A DNA stretch of 64,000 nt from Shimia sp049116215. GTDB lineage: Bacteria > Pseudomonadota > Alphaproteobacteria > Rhodobacterales > Rhodobacteraceae. Under the pieces are notes generated by a model. It ran no database searches. It was not told the origin of the DNA and worked only from the letters and a program-made list of their open reading frames with translations. How positions within the stretch are numbered: the stretch's first letter is position 1; the number at the start of each line of letters is the position of its first letter. The stretch lies in assembly GCF_049116215.1 (NCBI RefSeq), contig NZ_JAGDZB010000005.1, forward strand, positions 289,677-353,676. Direction: 5' to 3'. Shown one piece after another: positions 8,019 to 16,278 of the stretch. Position numbers and translations under genes: made by a program.

Positions 8019-9863
8019 ATGAGCAAGCCCTATTTTGAGGCGTTTTCCCATCGCCAGCCGCCACATTTTGCGCCGATGAGTGCGCCGCGGCGGTGGGTTT
8101 GGCATTTTTTGGCCGGGGCCACGGTTGCGGCCGGAGCGGCCTATTTGCAGTGGCGCTGGACGGTGTCGTTGAATCCTGACGCTTTGGTGTTTTCTGTGTG
8201 TGTGGCGTTGGCGGAAACTTTATTTTTTGTCGGTACATTGTTGTTTTATTTTGACATTTGGGACGAGAGCGATACGGTCTCTCCCCCCCCAACAAATGCG
8301 AAAGTGGCCCTGGGCTCACCTGCGTCTGTCACAACCGTGGATGTTTTTGTGACCACATATGATGAGCCTATCAAGGTTGTGCGGCCGACTTTGCTGGCCG
8401 CTGCGGAGGTGAAAGTGCCCGACGGTGTGCGGGTCCGGGTGTGTCTGCTGGATGATGGCGACCGGAGTGAAATGGCGCTTGAAGCAGAGGGGCGTGGGAT
8501 CAGCTATTTTGCGCGGCAAACCAACACCGGGTTCAAGGCGGGCAATCTGCGCCATGCCTTGTTACGAACCTCTGGGGATTTTGTGGTGATTTGCGACGCT
8601 GACACCCGACTGCTACCGACCTTTTTGCAAAACACATTGGGTTATTTTGCTGATCCCAAAGTTGCATGGGTGCAGACACCTCATTGGTTTTATGACCTGC
8701 CGCCCGGAAAAACCTGGCAATCTTGGATGGCTGACAATGCGCCACGCTGGGCATGGGCACCTGCCGGGATGACGGCCTATTTTGGCCGCCAGATCGCGTG
8801 GCTGGCCACATGGATCACCGGGCGCACAACGGTTGGGGCTGACCCTTTTCTGTCGGATCCCAGCGTGTTTTTTGATGTGATTCAACGCCGGCGAAATCGG
8901 AATGGGGCCTCGTTTTGTTGCGGCGCAGCCTCCATTCACCGGCGCGAAGCGGTGTTTGATGCGGCTTTGCGCGACAAGGCCCAAATGGTGCGGGCGCAAG
9001 CTGCCCAGTCCCGCCTAAGCTGGACAGACTGTTTGGCCGCGCCGCCATTACAGCCTTACCGGTTTCACGTGTCTGAGGACCTATACACCTCGATTTTGCT
9101 ACACGCAGATCAAGAGACAGGTTGGAGGTCTGTGTACCATCCCCAGGTTGAGGCCCGCATGTTGTCGCCCTGGTCAATGGCAGCTTGGGCGGCGCAGCGG
9201 CTCAAATACGCCGGCGGCACGTTTGACATCGCGGTGTGGGACAATCCGGTGTTTCGGCGTGGGTTGAGTTGGCGGCAAAAACTGCACTATGGCGCGACGT
9301 TGTGGTCGTATTTCAGCGCGCTTTGGGCGCCGGTTTTGCTCTTGGCGCCGGTGGTGTCTCTGTTCACCGGATTGGCCCCGGTGACAGCTTATTCGATGGA
9401 GTTTTTCCAACGGTTTTTGCCTGTCGTTGTCTTGGGCGAGTTGGCCATGGTGGCTGCCTGCAAAGGGCATTCAATTGGCGCTGGGCGGGTGTTATCGGTG
9501 GTGGCGCTGCCTTTGCAATGGCGAGCGCTTTATTGCGTGATGCGGCGCCAGAAACCGCAGTTTGCCCCGACGCCCAAATTGCCCGGTGTCAATGAAACCT
9601 CGAGCCTGTGGCTGGTGTGGCCGCATTTGGTGTTGCTGGCGATTATGATAGCCGCAGCAAGTTGGGGAATTTGGCATACGTTGTTGCAAAGCCCCGGTTA
9701 CAGCAACGCGTTGTTGTGGGTGAATATGTTCTGGCTTGTGGTCAATTTGCGTCTTGTGGCGCGGGCGTTGCACATGGCGCGCTGGCGCCCGCCTTCCCAA
9801 CCGGAAGGGCAGCGCCCGGTCTTGTTTAAGTCCAAACAACTGGAGGTGTCTCATGGTGTTTAA
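8019..9863 (+). CDS. family 2 processive glycosyltransferase, BcsA/BgsA-like beta-glucan synthase
   Basis: An inner-membrane polysaccharide synthase of 614 residues. Two N-terminal membrane segments (about 29-46 and 54-78) precede a GT2 domain with YDEP (114-117), LDDGD (144-148), DAD (193-195), and the general-base SED (352-354). The acceptor-site motif is QRLKY (393-397) in place of the usual QxxRW. Several membrane segments follow. There is no C-terminal PilZ domain, so direct c-di-GMP control as in BcsA is not expected. It would polymerise UDP- or NDP-sugar into a beta-glycan and extrude it. Neighbouring GH16 suggests a mixed-linkage or beta-1,3 glucan (inference). The 3' end overlaps the next gene by 11 bases. 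Confidence 0.88.
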   Translation: MSKPYFEAFSHRQPPHFAPMSAPRRWVWHFLAGATVAAGAAYLQWRWTVSLNPDALVFSVCVALAETLFFVGTLLFYFDIWDESDTVSPPPTNAKVALGSPASVTTVDVFVTTYDEPIKVVRPTLLAAAEVKVPDGVRVRVCLLDDGDRSEMALEAEGRGISYFARQTNTGFKAGNLRHALLRTSGDFVVICDADTRLLPTFLQNTLGYFADPKVAWVQTPHWFYDLPPGKTWQSWMADNAPRWAWAPAGMTAYFGRQIAWLATWITGRTTVGADPFLSDPSVFFDVIQRRRNRNGASFCCGAASIHRREAVFDAALRDKAQMVRAQAAQSRLSWTDCLAAPPLQPYRFHVSEDLYTSILLHADQETGWRSVYHPQVEARMLSPWSMAAWAAQRLKYAGGTFDIAVWDNPVFRRGLSWRQKLHYGATLWSYFSALWAPVLLLAPVVSLFTGLAPVTAYSMEFFQRFLPVVVLGELAMVAACKGHSIGAGRVLSVVALPLQWRALYCVMRRQKPQFAPTPKLPGVNETSSLWLVWPHLVLLAIMIAAASWGIWHTLLQSPGYSNALLWVNMFWLVVNLRLVARALHMARWRPPSQPEGQRPVLFKSKQLEVSHGV

Positions 9864-11175
9864 GTCCCCACAGGTAGAGGGTATCAGTCGCTCCAATCGC
9901 GGCAGTGTGGCGTTTCTGGCAGGCTTGCTGTTGACTGCCGGCATCGCGGTCAATCAGGACACTTGGGGGCAGGTGATGCGCGACAGCAGCCTTGCGCAGC
10001 TGCCTCAAACGCAAGGGCTTGTGCCGCAAGCGGCACGGGGTATGACCGCGCAGGATTGGCAGTCGGCGGCAACCGCATGGAGCTATTTTGAGAGCCATTT
10101 TCGCGCTGAAACCGGCTTTGTGGACGCCATCCATGATCATCCCAGTGCAACACTTTGGGATCAAGGCAGTTACTTGCTTGCGCTGATCGCGGCGCAGGGG
10201 CTTGGCCTGATAGATGCCGAAGCCTTTGACCAACGCAGCACCGCCTTTTTAGGGGGGCTTGAGCGGTTGCCTTTGTTTGATGGGCAATTGCCCAACAAGG
10301 CGTATGACACGCGCAGTCTGGCAATGGTGGATTACGCAAACACGCCGGTGCCTGAGGGCATTGGCTGGTCTGCGCTGGACATTGCGCGATTGCTGATGGC
10401 ACTGCGGGCGCTGGAAATGCGCGCGCCGTCTTATGGCCCGCAGATCAGGACGCTTCTGGGAGGCTGGGACTTGGCGGCGATGACGGCGGAGGGCCGGTTG
10501 TGGGGCAGCAGCCGGCATCAGGGGCAGACCCAATATCATCAAGAAGGGCGCATTGGATATGAGCAATACGGGGCGCGGGCGGCGGCGCTTTGGGGGTTGG
10601 ACGTCCTGGATGCCAGCACCGCGCGGCCAATTTTGGCCTGGCAGGAGGTGTCCGGCGTACAGGTCGCCGCAGATCGGCGCCGGGCCAAAGACTTTGGTGC
10701 AATCACACCAGTGGTGAGTGAACCTTATCTGTTGCAAGCCTTTGAAACCGGGTTGAATGCGGAGGGACGTCTGCTTGCAAGCCGCGTTTATCAGGCACAA
10801 GAGGCGCGGGCGCGCCACACGGGCCAAGCCACAATGGTCAGTGAAGATCACATCGACCAGGCGCCACATTTTTTATACGGCAGCGTGTTTGGCAACGGTG
10901 TGGATTGGGCAGTGGTGGCCGAAGATGGCAGTGCTCATCCGGAGTTGCGCACGGTCAGCCTGAAGGCGGCCTTTGGCTGGGATGCGCTTTATGGAACCGA
11001 CTACACGCAAACGGTTTTGGCGGAGATGGCGCCACTGGCGGGAGAGCAGGGGTGGTATGCGGGGCGCTACGAGGAAGATGGTCGGATAAATCTGGCATTG
11101 ACCCTCAACACCAACGCGGTGGTGCTTGAAGCGTTGCATTACAAGTTAAAGGGACCGCTCTTGCGGGTGAACTGA
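9853..11175 (+). CDS. DUF3131 domain protein, exported (paralog 1)
   Basis: 440 residues. ATG 9853 is chosen because TGGAGG lies 6 bases upstream; it overlaps the end of the synthase gene. An N-terminal hydrophobic segment (SVAFLAGLLLTAGIAV) is a signal or anchor. The remainder is a DUF3131 domain, predicted to be an all-helical toroid like those of glycan-active enzymes. Conserved features are DHPSATLWDQGSY, GQLPNKAYDT, IGWSALDIARLL and EGRIGYEQYGA. It is clearly paralogous to the protein at 14590-16278. Its position next to a GT2 synthase suggests binding or processing of the nascent glycan in the periplasm; the biochemical activity is unknown. Confidence 0.82.
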   Translation: MVFKSPQVEGISRSNRGSVAFLAGLLLTAGIAVNQDTWGQVMRDSSLAQLPQTQGLVPQAARGMTAQDWQSAATAWSYFESHFRAETGFVDAIHDHPSATLWDQGSYLLALIAAQGLGLIDAEAFDQRSTAFLGGLERLPLFDGQLPNKAYDTRSLAMVDYANTPVPEGIGWSALDIARLLMALRALEMRAPSYGPQIRTLLGGWDLAAMTAEGRLWGSSRHQGQTQYHQEGRIGYEQYGARAAALWGLDVLDASTARPILAWQEVSGVQVAADRRRAKDFGAITPVVSEPYLLQAFETGLNAEGRLLASRVYQAQEARARHTGQATMVSEDHIDQAPHFLYGSVFGNGVDWAVVAEDGSAHPELRTVSLKAAFGWDALYGTDYTQTVLAEMAPLAGEQGWYAGRYEEDGRINLALTLNTNAVVLEALHYKLKGPLLRVN

Positions 11176-11206
11176 CCTCGCTTAGGCGCGGTTTCCGCCA
11201 AATGGT

Positions 11207-11248
11207 TCAAGCAAAAGGCTCCGGTGACCTCCGGAGCCTTTTGCTTGA
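11207..11248. terminator. bidirectional terminator between convergent genes
   Basis: A perfect 18-bp inverted repeat (11207-11224 with 11231-11248) has a 6-base loop and contains AAAAGG/CCTTTT within the stem. It lies between the plus-strand DUF3131 gene and the minus-strand HlyD gene and can serve both. Confidence 0.85.
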
Positions 11249-11278
11249 GCGGTCCAGGTGCCCTCTCACATTTTACAC

Positions 11279-12451
11279 TTAGAAAGATTGCAATAATCGC
11301 TCCGTTGCGCTTCCCAGAATATGGCCGAGCCGTTGCATTGGCAGCTCAACCTGCATGGTGGAGCGCGTGCCGGCCGGCAATGTGCGCAGCGCGGCTTGGG
11401 CTTGCGGTCCTGGATTGGACAGACGCACAAGCACCTCGCGTGCTGCGACGTCCCCGACATTGATCGATGAGATCGATTGCACGTGCGCCGGGAAGCGGTT
11501 GTGCGGGTGGGGGATGCCAGCCAGGGAGATATGAAGCGGGTCTCCTGATCGCAGGGCATCTGCTTCGGACATCGAGAGCACAAAACGGGCTTGGTAAGCT
11601 GCGGGGGATGCGTTGTGAATCTGGGCCAAAGTCACATCCCATGCGCGTGCCGCCGTGTCCGGCATGCGGCGCAGCCGTTCGATGCGCCCATCTTGCGGCG
11701 CGTAAAGCCAAGGGGCGGCGGCAATTTCTTCCAGTTCGATCACACGGGTTTGTAGCGCGGCAGTCTGTGCCTCCAGGGCGACAACCTGCGCCAGCCGGCC
11801 AGCTTCCTGAGTTTGGACAAGCTGGGCCAACTCAAATTCAACGTCGCGCACCAGGCTTTGCAGGGTTTCGCGCTCCAGAGCCGCGCGCAACATCAAAATA
11901 TTACGTATCGCCGGCGGCGTGTTCTCCGCCCGCAAAACCAATTCACGCACCGCCAGCGCGGTTTCGCGTTGCAGGCTTTCGCGGCGATGCAGAAGCTGTT
12001 CGCGTGCCAAAAGCTCTTGGCGTTTGGTGTTTTGGCAGGCTTGCAGGGCTGTGTTGGCTTCTGGACTGCCAGGCGGAGAGGGCTGGCCGGCGGCCCGCCA
12101 GCAGGCAACCGCAGCCGAAGTGTTGGCGATGTCGCGGCGCAGATTATGTAGAAGCCGATGGAGGGCGGTTTGATCCAAGCGTGCGACTTTCTGCCCAGAA
12201 GTCACCTGATCGCCGTTGGTGATCAGCACCTCGGCCAGAGTGACATCGGCAGGTAAAACCACATCCACTGTCGGCGTTTGGCTTTCAAAAGCGCCGGATG
12301 CAACGCGGGCGGCGTTCACCGGAAACCGCGTGGCAAAGGCCCACGCACTGATTGTCAGAAGGGCGGTCGCAAGCACAGCCCACAACACCCACATTACCTG
12401 GAGTGGGTTGAGGCTGCGGGGCGGGCGCAGGTCAAGTTTGGGGCGAAACAT
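11279..12451 (-). CDS. HlyD-family membrane fusion protein
   Basis: 390 residues: a short cytoplasmic tail, one membrane helix (VMWVLWAVLATALLTISAWAF), a lipoyl-like half motif (VVLPADVTLAEVLITNGDQVTSG), a long alpha-helical coiled-coil hairpin (about 100-255), then the second half and a beta-barrel region. This is the periplasmic adaptor architecture. It overlaps the upstream ABC gene by 20 bases, so the two are co-translated. In rhizobial mixed-linkage glucan loci an HlyD-like protein partners a GT2 synthase, and a similar role is plausible here. It could equally partner the adjacent ABC-like protein. Confidence 0.88.
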   Translation of the reverse strand: MFRPKLDLRPPRSLNPLQVMWVLWAVLATALLTISAWAFATRFPVNAARVASGAFESQTPTVDVVLPADVTLAEVLITNGDQVTSGQKVARLDQTALHRLLHNLRRDIANTSAAVACWRAAGQPSPPGSPEANTALQACQNTKRQELLAREQLLHRRESLQRETALAVRELVLRAENTPPAIRNILMLRAALERETLQSLVRDVEFELAQLVQTQEAGRLAQVVALEAQTAALQTRVIELEEIAAAPWLYAPQDGRIERLRRMPDTAARAWDVTLAQIHNASPAAYQARFVLSMSEADALRSGDPLHISLAGIPHPHNRFPAHVQSISSINVGDVAAREVLVRLSNPGPQAQAALRTLPAGTRSTMQVELPMQRLGHILGSATERLLQSF

Positions 12452-14405
12452 CAGCAGGCCCTTTGCGTTTCTCCAGCAGCCGTGGATCGTAGGTTTTTAT
12501 TGTCACTTCAAGGTGGCTTTGGCCATCATCGCCGCCGGTTTGCACATCCAGACTGTCACGCATGATTTTGGCCAGCGGGGACAGGCGCTCCCCCTCCACC
12601 GAGGTGTCCGCCGCCACACGGGCCTTTTGCATTGCGCCTGAGGACAAGGCCAGTCGCTGATCGATCATGCGCAATTGGCATTGACCCACAAAATGCTTGA
12701 ACTCAAAGGAGATGTCATCTGAAGGTGCATCGCTGTCGGGGGGCGACTGGCAGGCCACCGCAAGCATTTCATTGGCAACCATACAGACCGCGCGGCGGTT
12801 GCCTTCGTCGCCGTCGCGCCGGAACTGGCTGCAGAGCCAGGCGTCCAACGCCTCCTCGTTGTCAAGCTCGCGGGTGGTGACAAAGCGGCTCCAGCCAGAA
12901 GAAAGGCGCGCCCGGATTTCGGCGGTGGAGGCAAATTCAATCACACGGCCGTTTTGCATCATCAACAGGCGGTCACAGCGTTCCAAAAGCTGGCGGTTTT
13001 CGGTGGCCAAAAGCGTGGTGTGCCCCAGTCGAGCTTCGGCGCGCAGGCGATCCCCTAGCGCCGCCAGAAGGCTTTCGCTGGCGCCGTCCTCAGGCCGGTC
13101 AATCAGAAACAATCCGGGACGCAAAGCCAGCGCTCGGGCCAACGAGAGCGCCTTTTGCTCGGTGCGGGACAGATGTCGCACGTCCGAGGCAGATAGGATG
13201 CGATCCACTGTGTCGGCGGTAAAGACCAGAGATTGTAAGGCTTTGCGGGCGCGATCCAATTGGGCCTCACCGCTGAAACAGGACAGGTTGGCCGCGCCGC
13301 CGCCGGGGACCGCCAGAGTTTCTGGCGGGACCAGAACGCTTTGGATTGGACGTTCTTCGCCGCTCCGGCCCCAAAGTGGGGTGCCTTGCATGGCCACGTA
13401 GCCTTCCACCTGAAGTGCGGTGAGATCGTGTGGGGCGTTTAAGGCCCCCAACAACAACGATTTTCCCGAGAAACTGTCACCGGACAGGCCGATCACCTCG
13501 CCGGGCTCCACTCGAAAGGACACGTCCGACAGCAAGGGCGTGCCTGTGTCCGTGCGTACCGAGAGATGATGCACCACCAGCGCAGTTTCGTCGCCTTCGG
13601 GATCAGCGGAATACGGCGGCGGCAAGCAGACAACCTCATTTGCGCGCCCCAAACGCTCCGGGTCGGCCACGGAGCGTTGCCGAAAATAGGCAAAGAACGC
13701 ATCCACCGACCAATAGGTGACCAGTGCAATGGTGGCGATGGCCGCTGCATTTATAATCTCTAGGGCGGTAAGCCAGCTGGCCACCGCAAATCCGGCGATC
13801 AACCCGCCAAAAGCCAAAGATTTTTGCAAGGCTTCCAATAGGGCGCTGTCGCCTCGCGCGGCATTGGCGAGATCGATCGCGCGTTGATCGCGGCCGCTGA
13901 GAAAACTTGTGGCCTCTTGTGGTAGAAAGTCCCACATCGGCTCGCGACGGGTCCAGCGCGCGACCAGACCACAGAGCAGCCACGACAGCATGCCGCCCGC
14001 CACAAATGGCGCGACAATGAGCGGATGTAGAAAGCCAAACACCCCACCAGCCAGGACAGCCACAAGCGCTTGGCCGGTCACCGAGTTGCGCCGACGGATT
14101 TGACGGTACCCGGACAAAGCGCGGGCATGGCCAACTTCAAAAATCAGAATGCCTAAGATCGGTACGACGGCGCCAAACGCCAGCAACGGTGCAAGGATCA
14201 GCTGCCTGTCCTGGACCACCAGTTCGTAGAAAAATACCACAAACACGGCCACCGCAAGCAGGCAAATCCCGCCACCCAGGGAAAACAGGAAAGAGACCCC
14301 ATGGGTCCACATCGGAATGGTACGGTCGCGAAACGGCAAAGGTCCGCAAGGCGGCGCACCGGTGGCGTCTATAGAGAGATCAGGCAGCACGCGATCATGA
14401 GACAT
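12432..14405 (-). CDS. ABC-transporter-like membrane protein with degenerate ATPase motifs
   Basis: 657 residues from ATG 14405 (GGGAA upstream); the in-frame GTG at 14450 has no ribosome site. The first 245 residues hold about six membrane helices. A nucleotide-binding domain follows with an intact Walker A (GDSFSGKS, about 309-316). The other motifs are altered: Q-loop glutamine is Pro (VLVPPETL), the signature is HLSRTEQ, Walker B is LFLIDRP (catalytic Glu is Arg), and the H-switch is ATEN (His is Glu). It may therefore bind but not hydrolyse ATP, and could be a structural or sensory partner of the HlyD protein. A C-terminal region of about 140 residues is unlike any ABC extension I know. 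Confidence 0.8.
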   Translation of the reverse strand: MSHDRVLPDLSIDATGAPPCGPLPFRDRTIPMWTHGVSFLFSLGGGICLLAVAVFVVFFYELVVQDRQLILAPLLAFGAVVPILGILIFEVGHARALSGYRQIRRRNSVTGQALVAVLAGGVFGFLHPLIVAPFVAGGMLSWLLCGLVARWTRREPMWDFLPQEATSFLSGRDQRAIDLANAARGDSALLEALQKSLAFGGLIAGFAVASWLTALEIINAAAIATIALVTYWSVDAFFAYFRQRSVADPERLGRANEVVCLPPPYSADPEGDETALVVHHLSVRTDTGTPLLSDVSFRVEPGEVIGLSGDSFSGKSLLLGALNAPHDLTALQVEGYVAMQGTPLWGRSGEERPIQSVLVPPETLAVPGGGAANLSCFSGEAQLDRARKALQSLVFTADTVDRILSASDVRHLSRTEQKALSLARALALRPGLFLIDRPEDGASESLLAALGDRLRAEARLGHTTLLATENRQLLERCDRLLMMQNGRVIEFASTAEIRARLSSGWSRFVTTRELDNEEALDAWLCSQFRRDGDEGNRRAVCMVANEMLAVACQSPPDSDAPSDDISFEFKHFVGQCQLRMIDQRLALSSGAMQKARVAADTSVEGERLSPLAKIMRDSLDVQTGGDDGQSHLEVTIKTYDPRLLEKRKGPADVSPQT

Positions 14406-14589
14406 AAAACAATTCCCGTTACACAAAGAACAAGGGAATGGTATCGTCACTCGGTTAAGATTGTGTTTTTGAATTTATTATTTGTTCTTATTTTGTCCAA
14501 TTTTTGGTTATCGGAATTCTAATTCCTCTGGTTGCCAATTTTTAACCATTTTGCCGTTTCATAGTAGCGTTCCGTCTGGAGTGTGTTTG

Positions 14590-16278
14590 ATGAAGAGTGC
14601 TGTTGGTTCCGGTAAGCGAGCGCCGCTGTTGGGCGTCCTGATGTTCTGTGGTGTTGTTCTCGGTATCTCCGGGGCGAGCTACGCCGTGGGCATCACGGCG
14701 CGGCGGGTATTTCTGGCGCAGGAAGAAGAGATCATCCCGATCATTGCCGGTGGGGCATTGGATGAAATTCCAGCGTTGATGCGGGGCAATCTGCCCAGTG
14801 TGACCAGCAGTATGGTGTTGGAGGAGCGGCCTCGGGAGAAGCCGCCGCGCATGTGTGAGATGGCCGCGGATTTCTTTGACGATCTGCCGCGCGGGGCAAA
14901 CGTGCCCCATGGATATGACAAGCATAACGCCTACGTGCGCAAATACCGGAGCCGTCGTGGTTTTTTAAACGAGCGCGAGTTGCGCGCGGCCCAGGTGGCG
15001 TGGCACTACTTTGAGCAATTTACCCAGGAAAGCACCGGGCTTGCCAATTCGGTGGGTAATTATCCATCGACCACGTTGTGGGATACGGCGTCTTATATGG
15101 CAGGGTTGGTCAGCGCTTATGAATTGTGCCTTATCGAAAAACCGGAATTTGACCGGCGGATCACGCAGTTATTGACCACGATCAAAGGGCTCGATCTGTT
15201 CCGCAAAGAATTGCCCAACAAAGTGTATCACACCCAGACCGGTGCCAAGGTGGACTATACCAACAAGCCCGGGGAGATCGGGTTTTCAGCATTGGATATT
15301 GGGCGCTTTCTGGTGTGGATGCGGATTTACAAGAACCGGTATCCCTATTTGGCCAACACCATCGATTCCGTGCTGCTGAAATGGGATTTCCGCAACGTGA
15401 TTGATGATGAGGGGCTGATGTTTGGCGCTTATGTCGACAAGGAAACCGACGAGACTGTTTATGCACAGGAAGGCCGGTTGGGCTATGAGGAATATGCCGC
15501 GAAAGGCTTTGCGCTTTGGGGATTCAGACCCCGCCTGGCGCATCGCGCAGAGCCGTTTTTGACAGCGTCGATATTTGGCATTCAGGTGCCTTATGACGGG
15601 CGCGACCCGCGGATTTTTCATTCCCAGAACTACGTGGTGACCGAAAGCTACCTACAAGACGGGTTGGAGCTTGGGTTTGACATGCCACATGACGACAGCA
15701 GCCCAGAGTGGGTGCACACCGATGGCTGGCGCGCCGAGTTTGCCGACCGGATTTATCAGGTGCAGGAAAACCGCTGGCGTCAGACCGGTTTTATGACGGC
15801 GCGCTCAGAGCACAACGTAAAAGGTCCGCCGTATTTCACCTATGACACGATTTTCTCAGACGGCTATCCGTGGAACACGGTGACGCCACGCGGGGACTAT
15901 GTGCCGGATCACGCGGCGGTGGCCGGAAAGGCGGCGCTGGGCCTCTGGGCCTTGTGGGAGACTGATTACACCGATGTGCTTTATGAGGCGATGATTGAGC
16001 TCTATGACCCAGAAAACGGCATGTATGAGGGGCTCTATGAGCGTGGGCAAGGCCGGGTCAGCATTTTTACCGCCAACAACAATGGCATCATTCTCACCGC
16101 CTTATTGCACAAGGTGCAAGGCACAATTCTGACGCCGTACACCGGCGACACCGAAGTCTGGTACACCGCGTTTCGCGATCAGGACATCCGACTGCTGCGC
16201 AAATACCCGGACCCTCCCCAGAAAGACGATTGGCTTCCCGCTTTGCGTCATTCGGTACAAGAGAAGGCTGATTTCTAA
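14590..16278 (+). CDS. DUF3131 domain protein, exported (paralog 2)
   Basis: 562 residues from ATG 14590 with GGAG about 8 bases upstream; the longer frame to 14482 has no ribosome site. A membrane segment (GVLMFCGVVLGISGASYAVGI) near the N-terminus is a signal or anchor. The DUF3131 domain shares block after block with paralog 1: NYPSTTLWDTASY, KELPNKVYHT, IGFSALDIGRFL, EGRLGYEEYAAKGFALWG. It has a longer N-terminal linker and a C-terminal extension. Divergently transcribed from the ABC-like gene and translationally coupled (TAATG) to the next gene. Probably a periplasmic glycan-handling protein. Confidence 0.82.
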   Translation: MKSAVGSGKRAPLLGVLMFCGVVLGISGASYAVGITARRVFLAQEEEIIPIIAGGALDEIPALMRGNLPSVTSSMVLEERPREKPPRMCEMAADFFDDLPRGANVPHGYDKHNAYVRKYRSRRGFLNERELRAAQVAWHYFEQFTQESTGLANSVGNYPSTTLWDTASYMAGLVSAYELCLIEKPEFDRRITQLLTTIKGLDLFRKELPNKVYHTQTGAKVDYTNKPGEIGFSALDIGRFLVWMRIYKNRYPYLANTIDSVLLKWDFRNVIDDEGLMFGAYVDKETDETVYAQEGRLGYEEYAAKGFALWGFRPRLAHRAEPFLTASIFGIQVPYDGRDPRIFHSQNYVVTESYLQDGLELGFDMPHDDSSPEWVHTDGWRAEFADRIYQVQENRWRQTGFMTARSEHNVKGPPYFTYDTIFSDGYPWNTVTPRGDYVPDHAAVAGKAALGLWALWETDYTDVLYEAMIELYDPENGMYEGLYERGQGRVSIFTANNNGIILTALLHKVQGTILTPYTGDTEVWYTAFRDQDIRLLRKYPDPPQKDDWLPALRHSVQEKADF

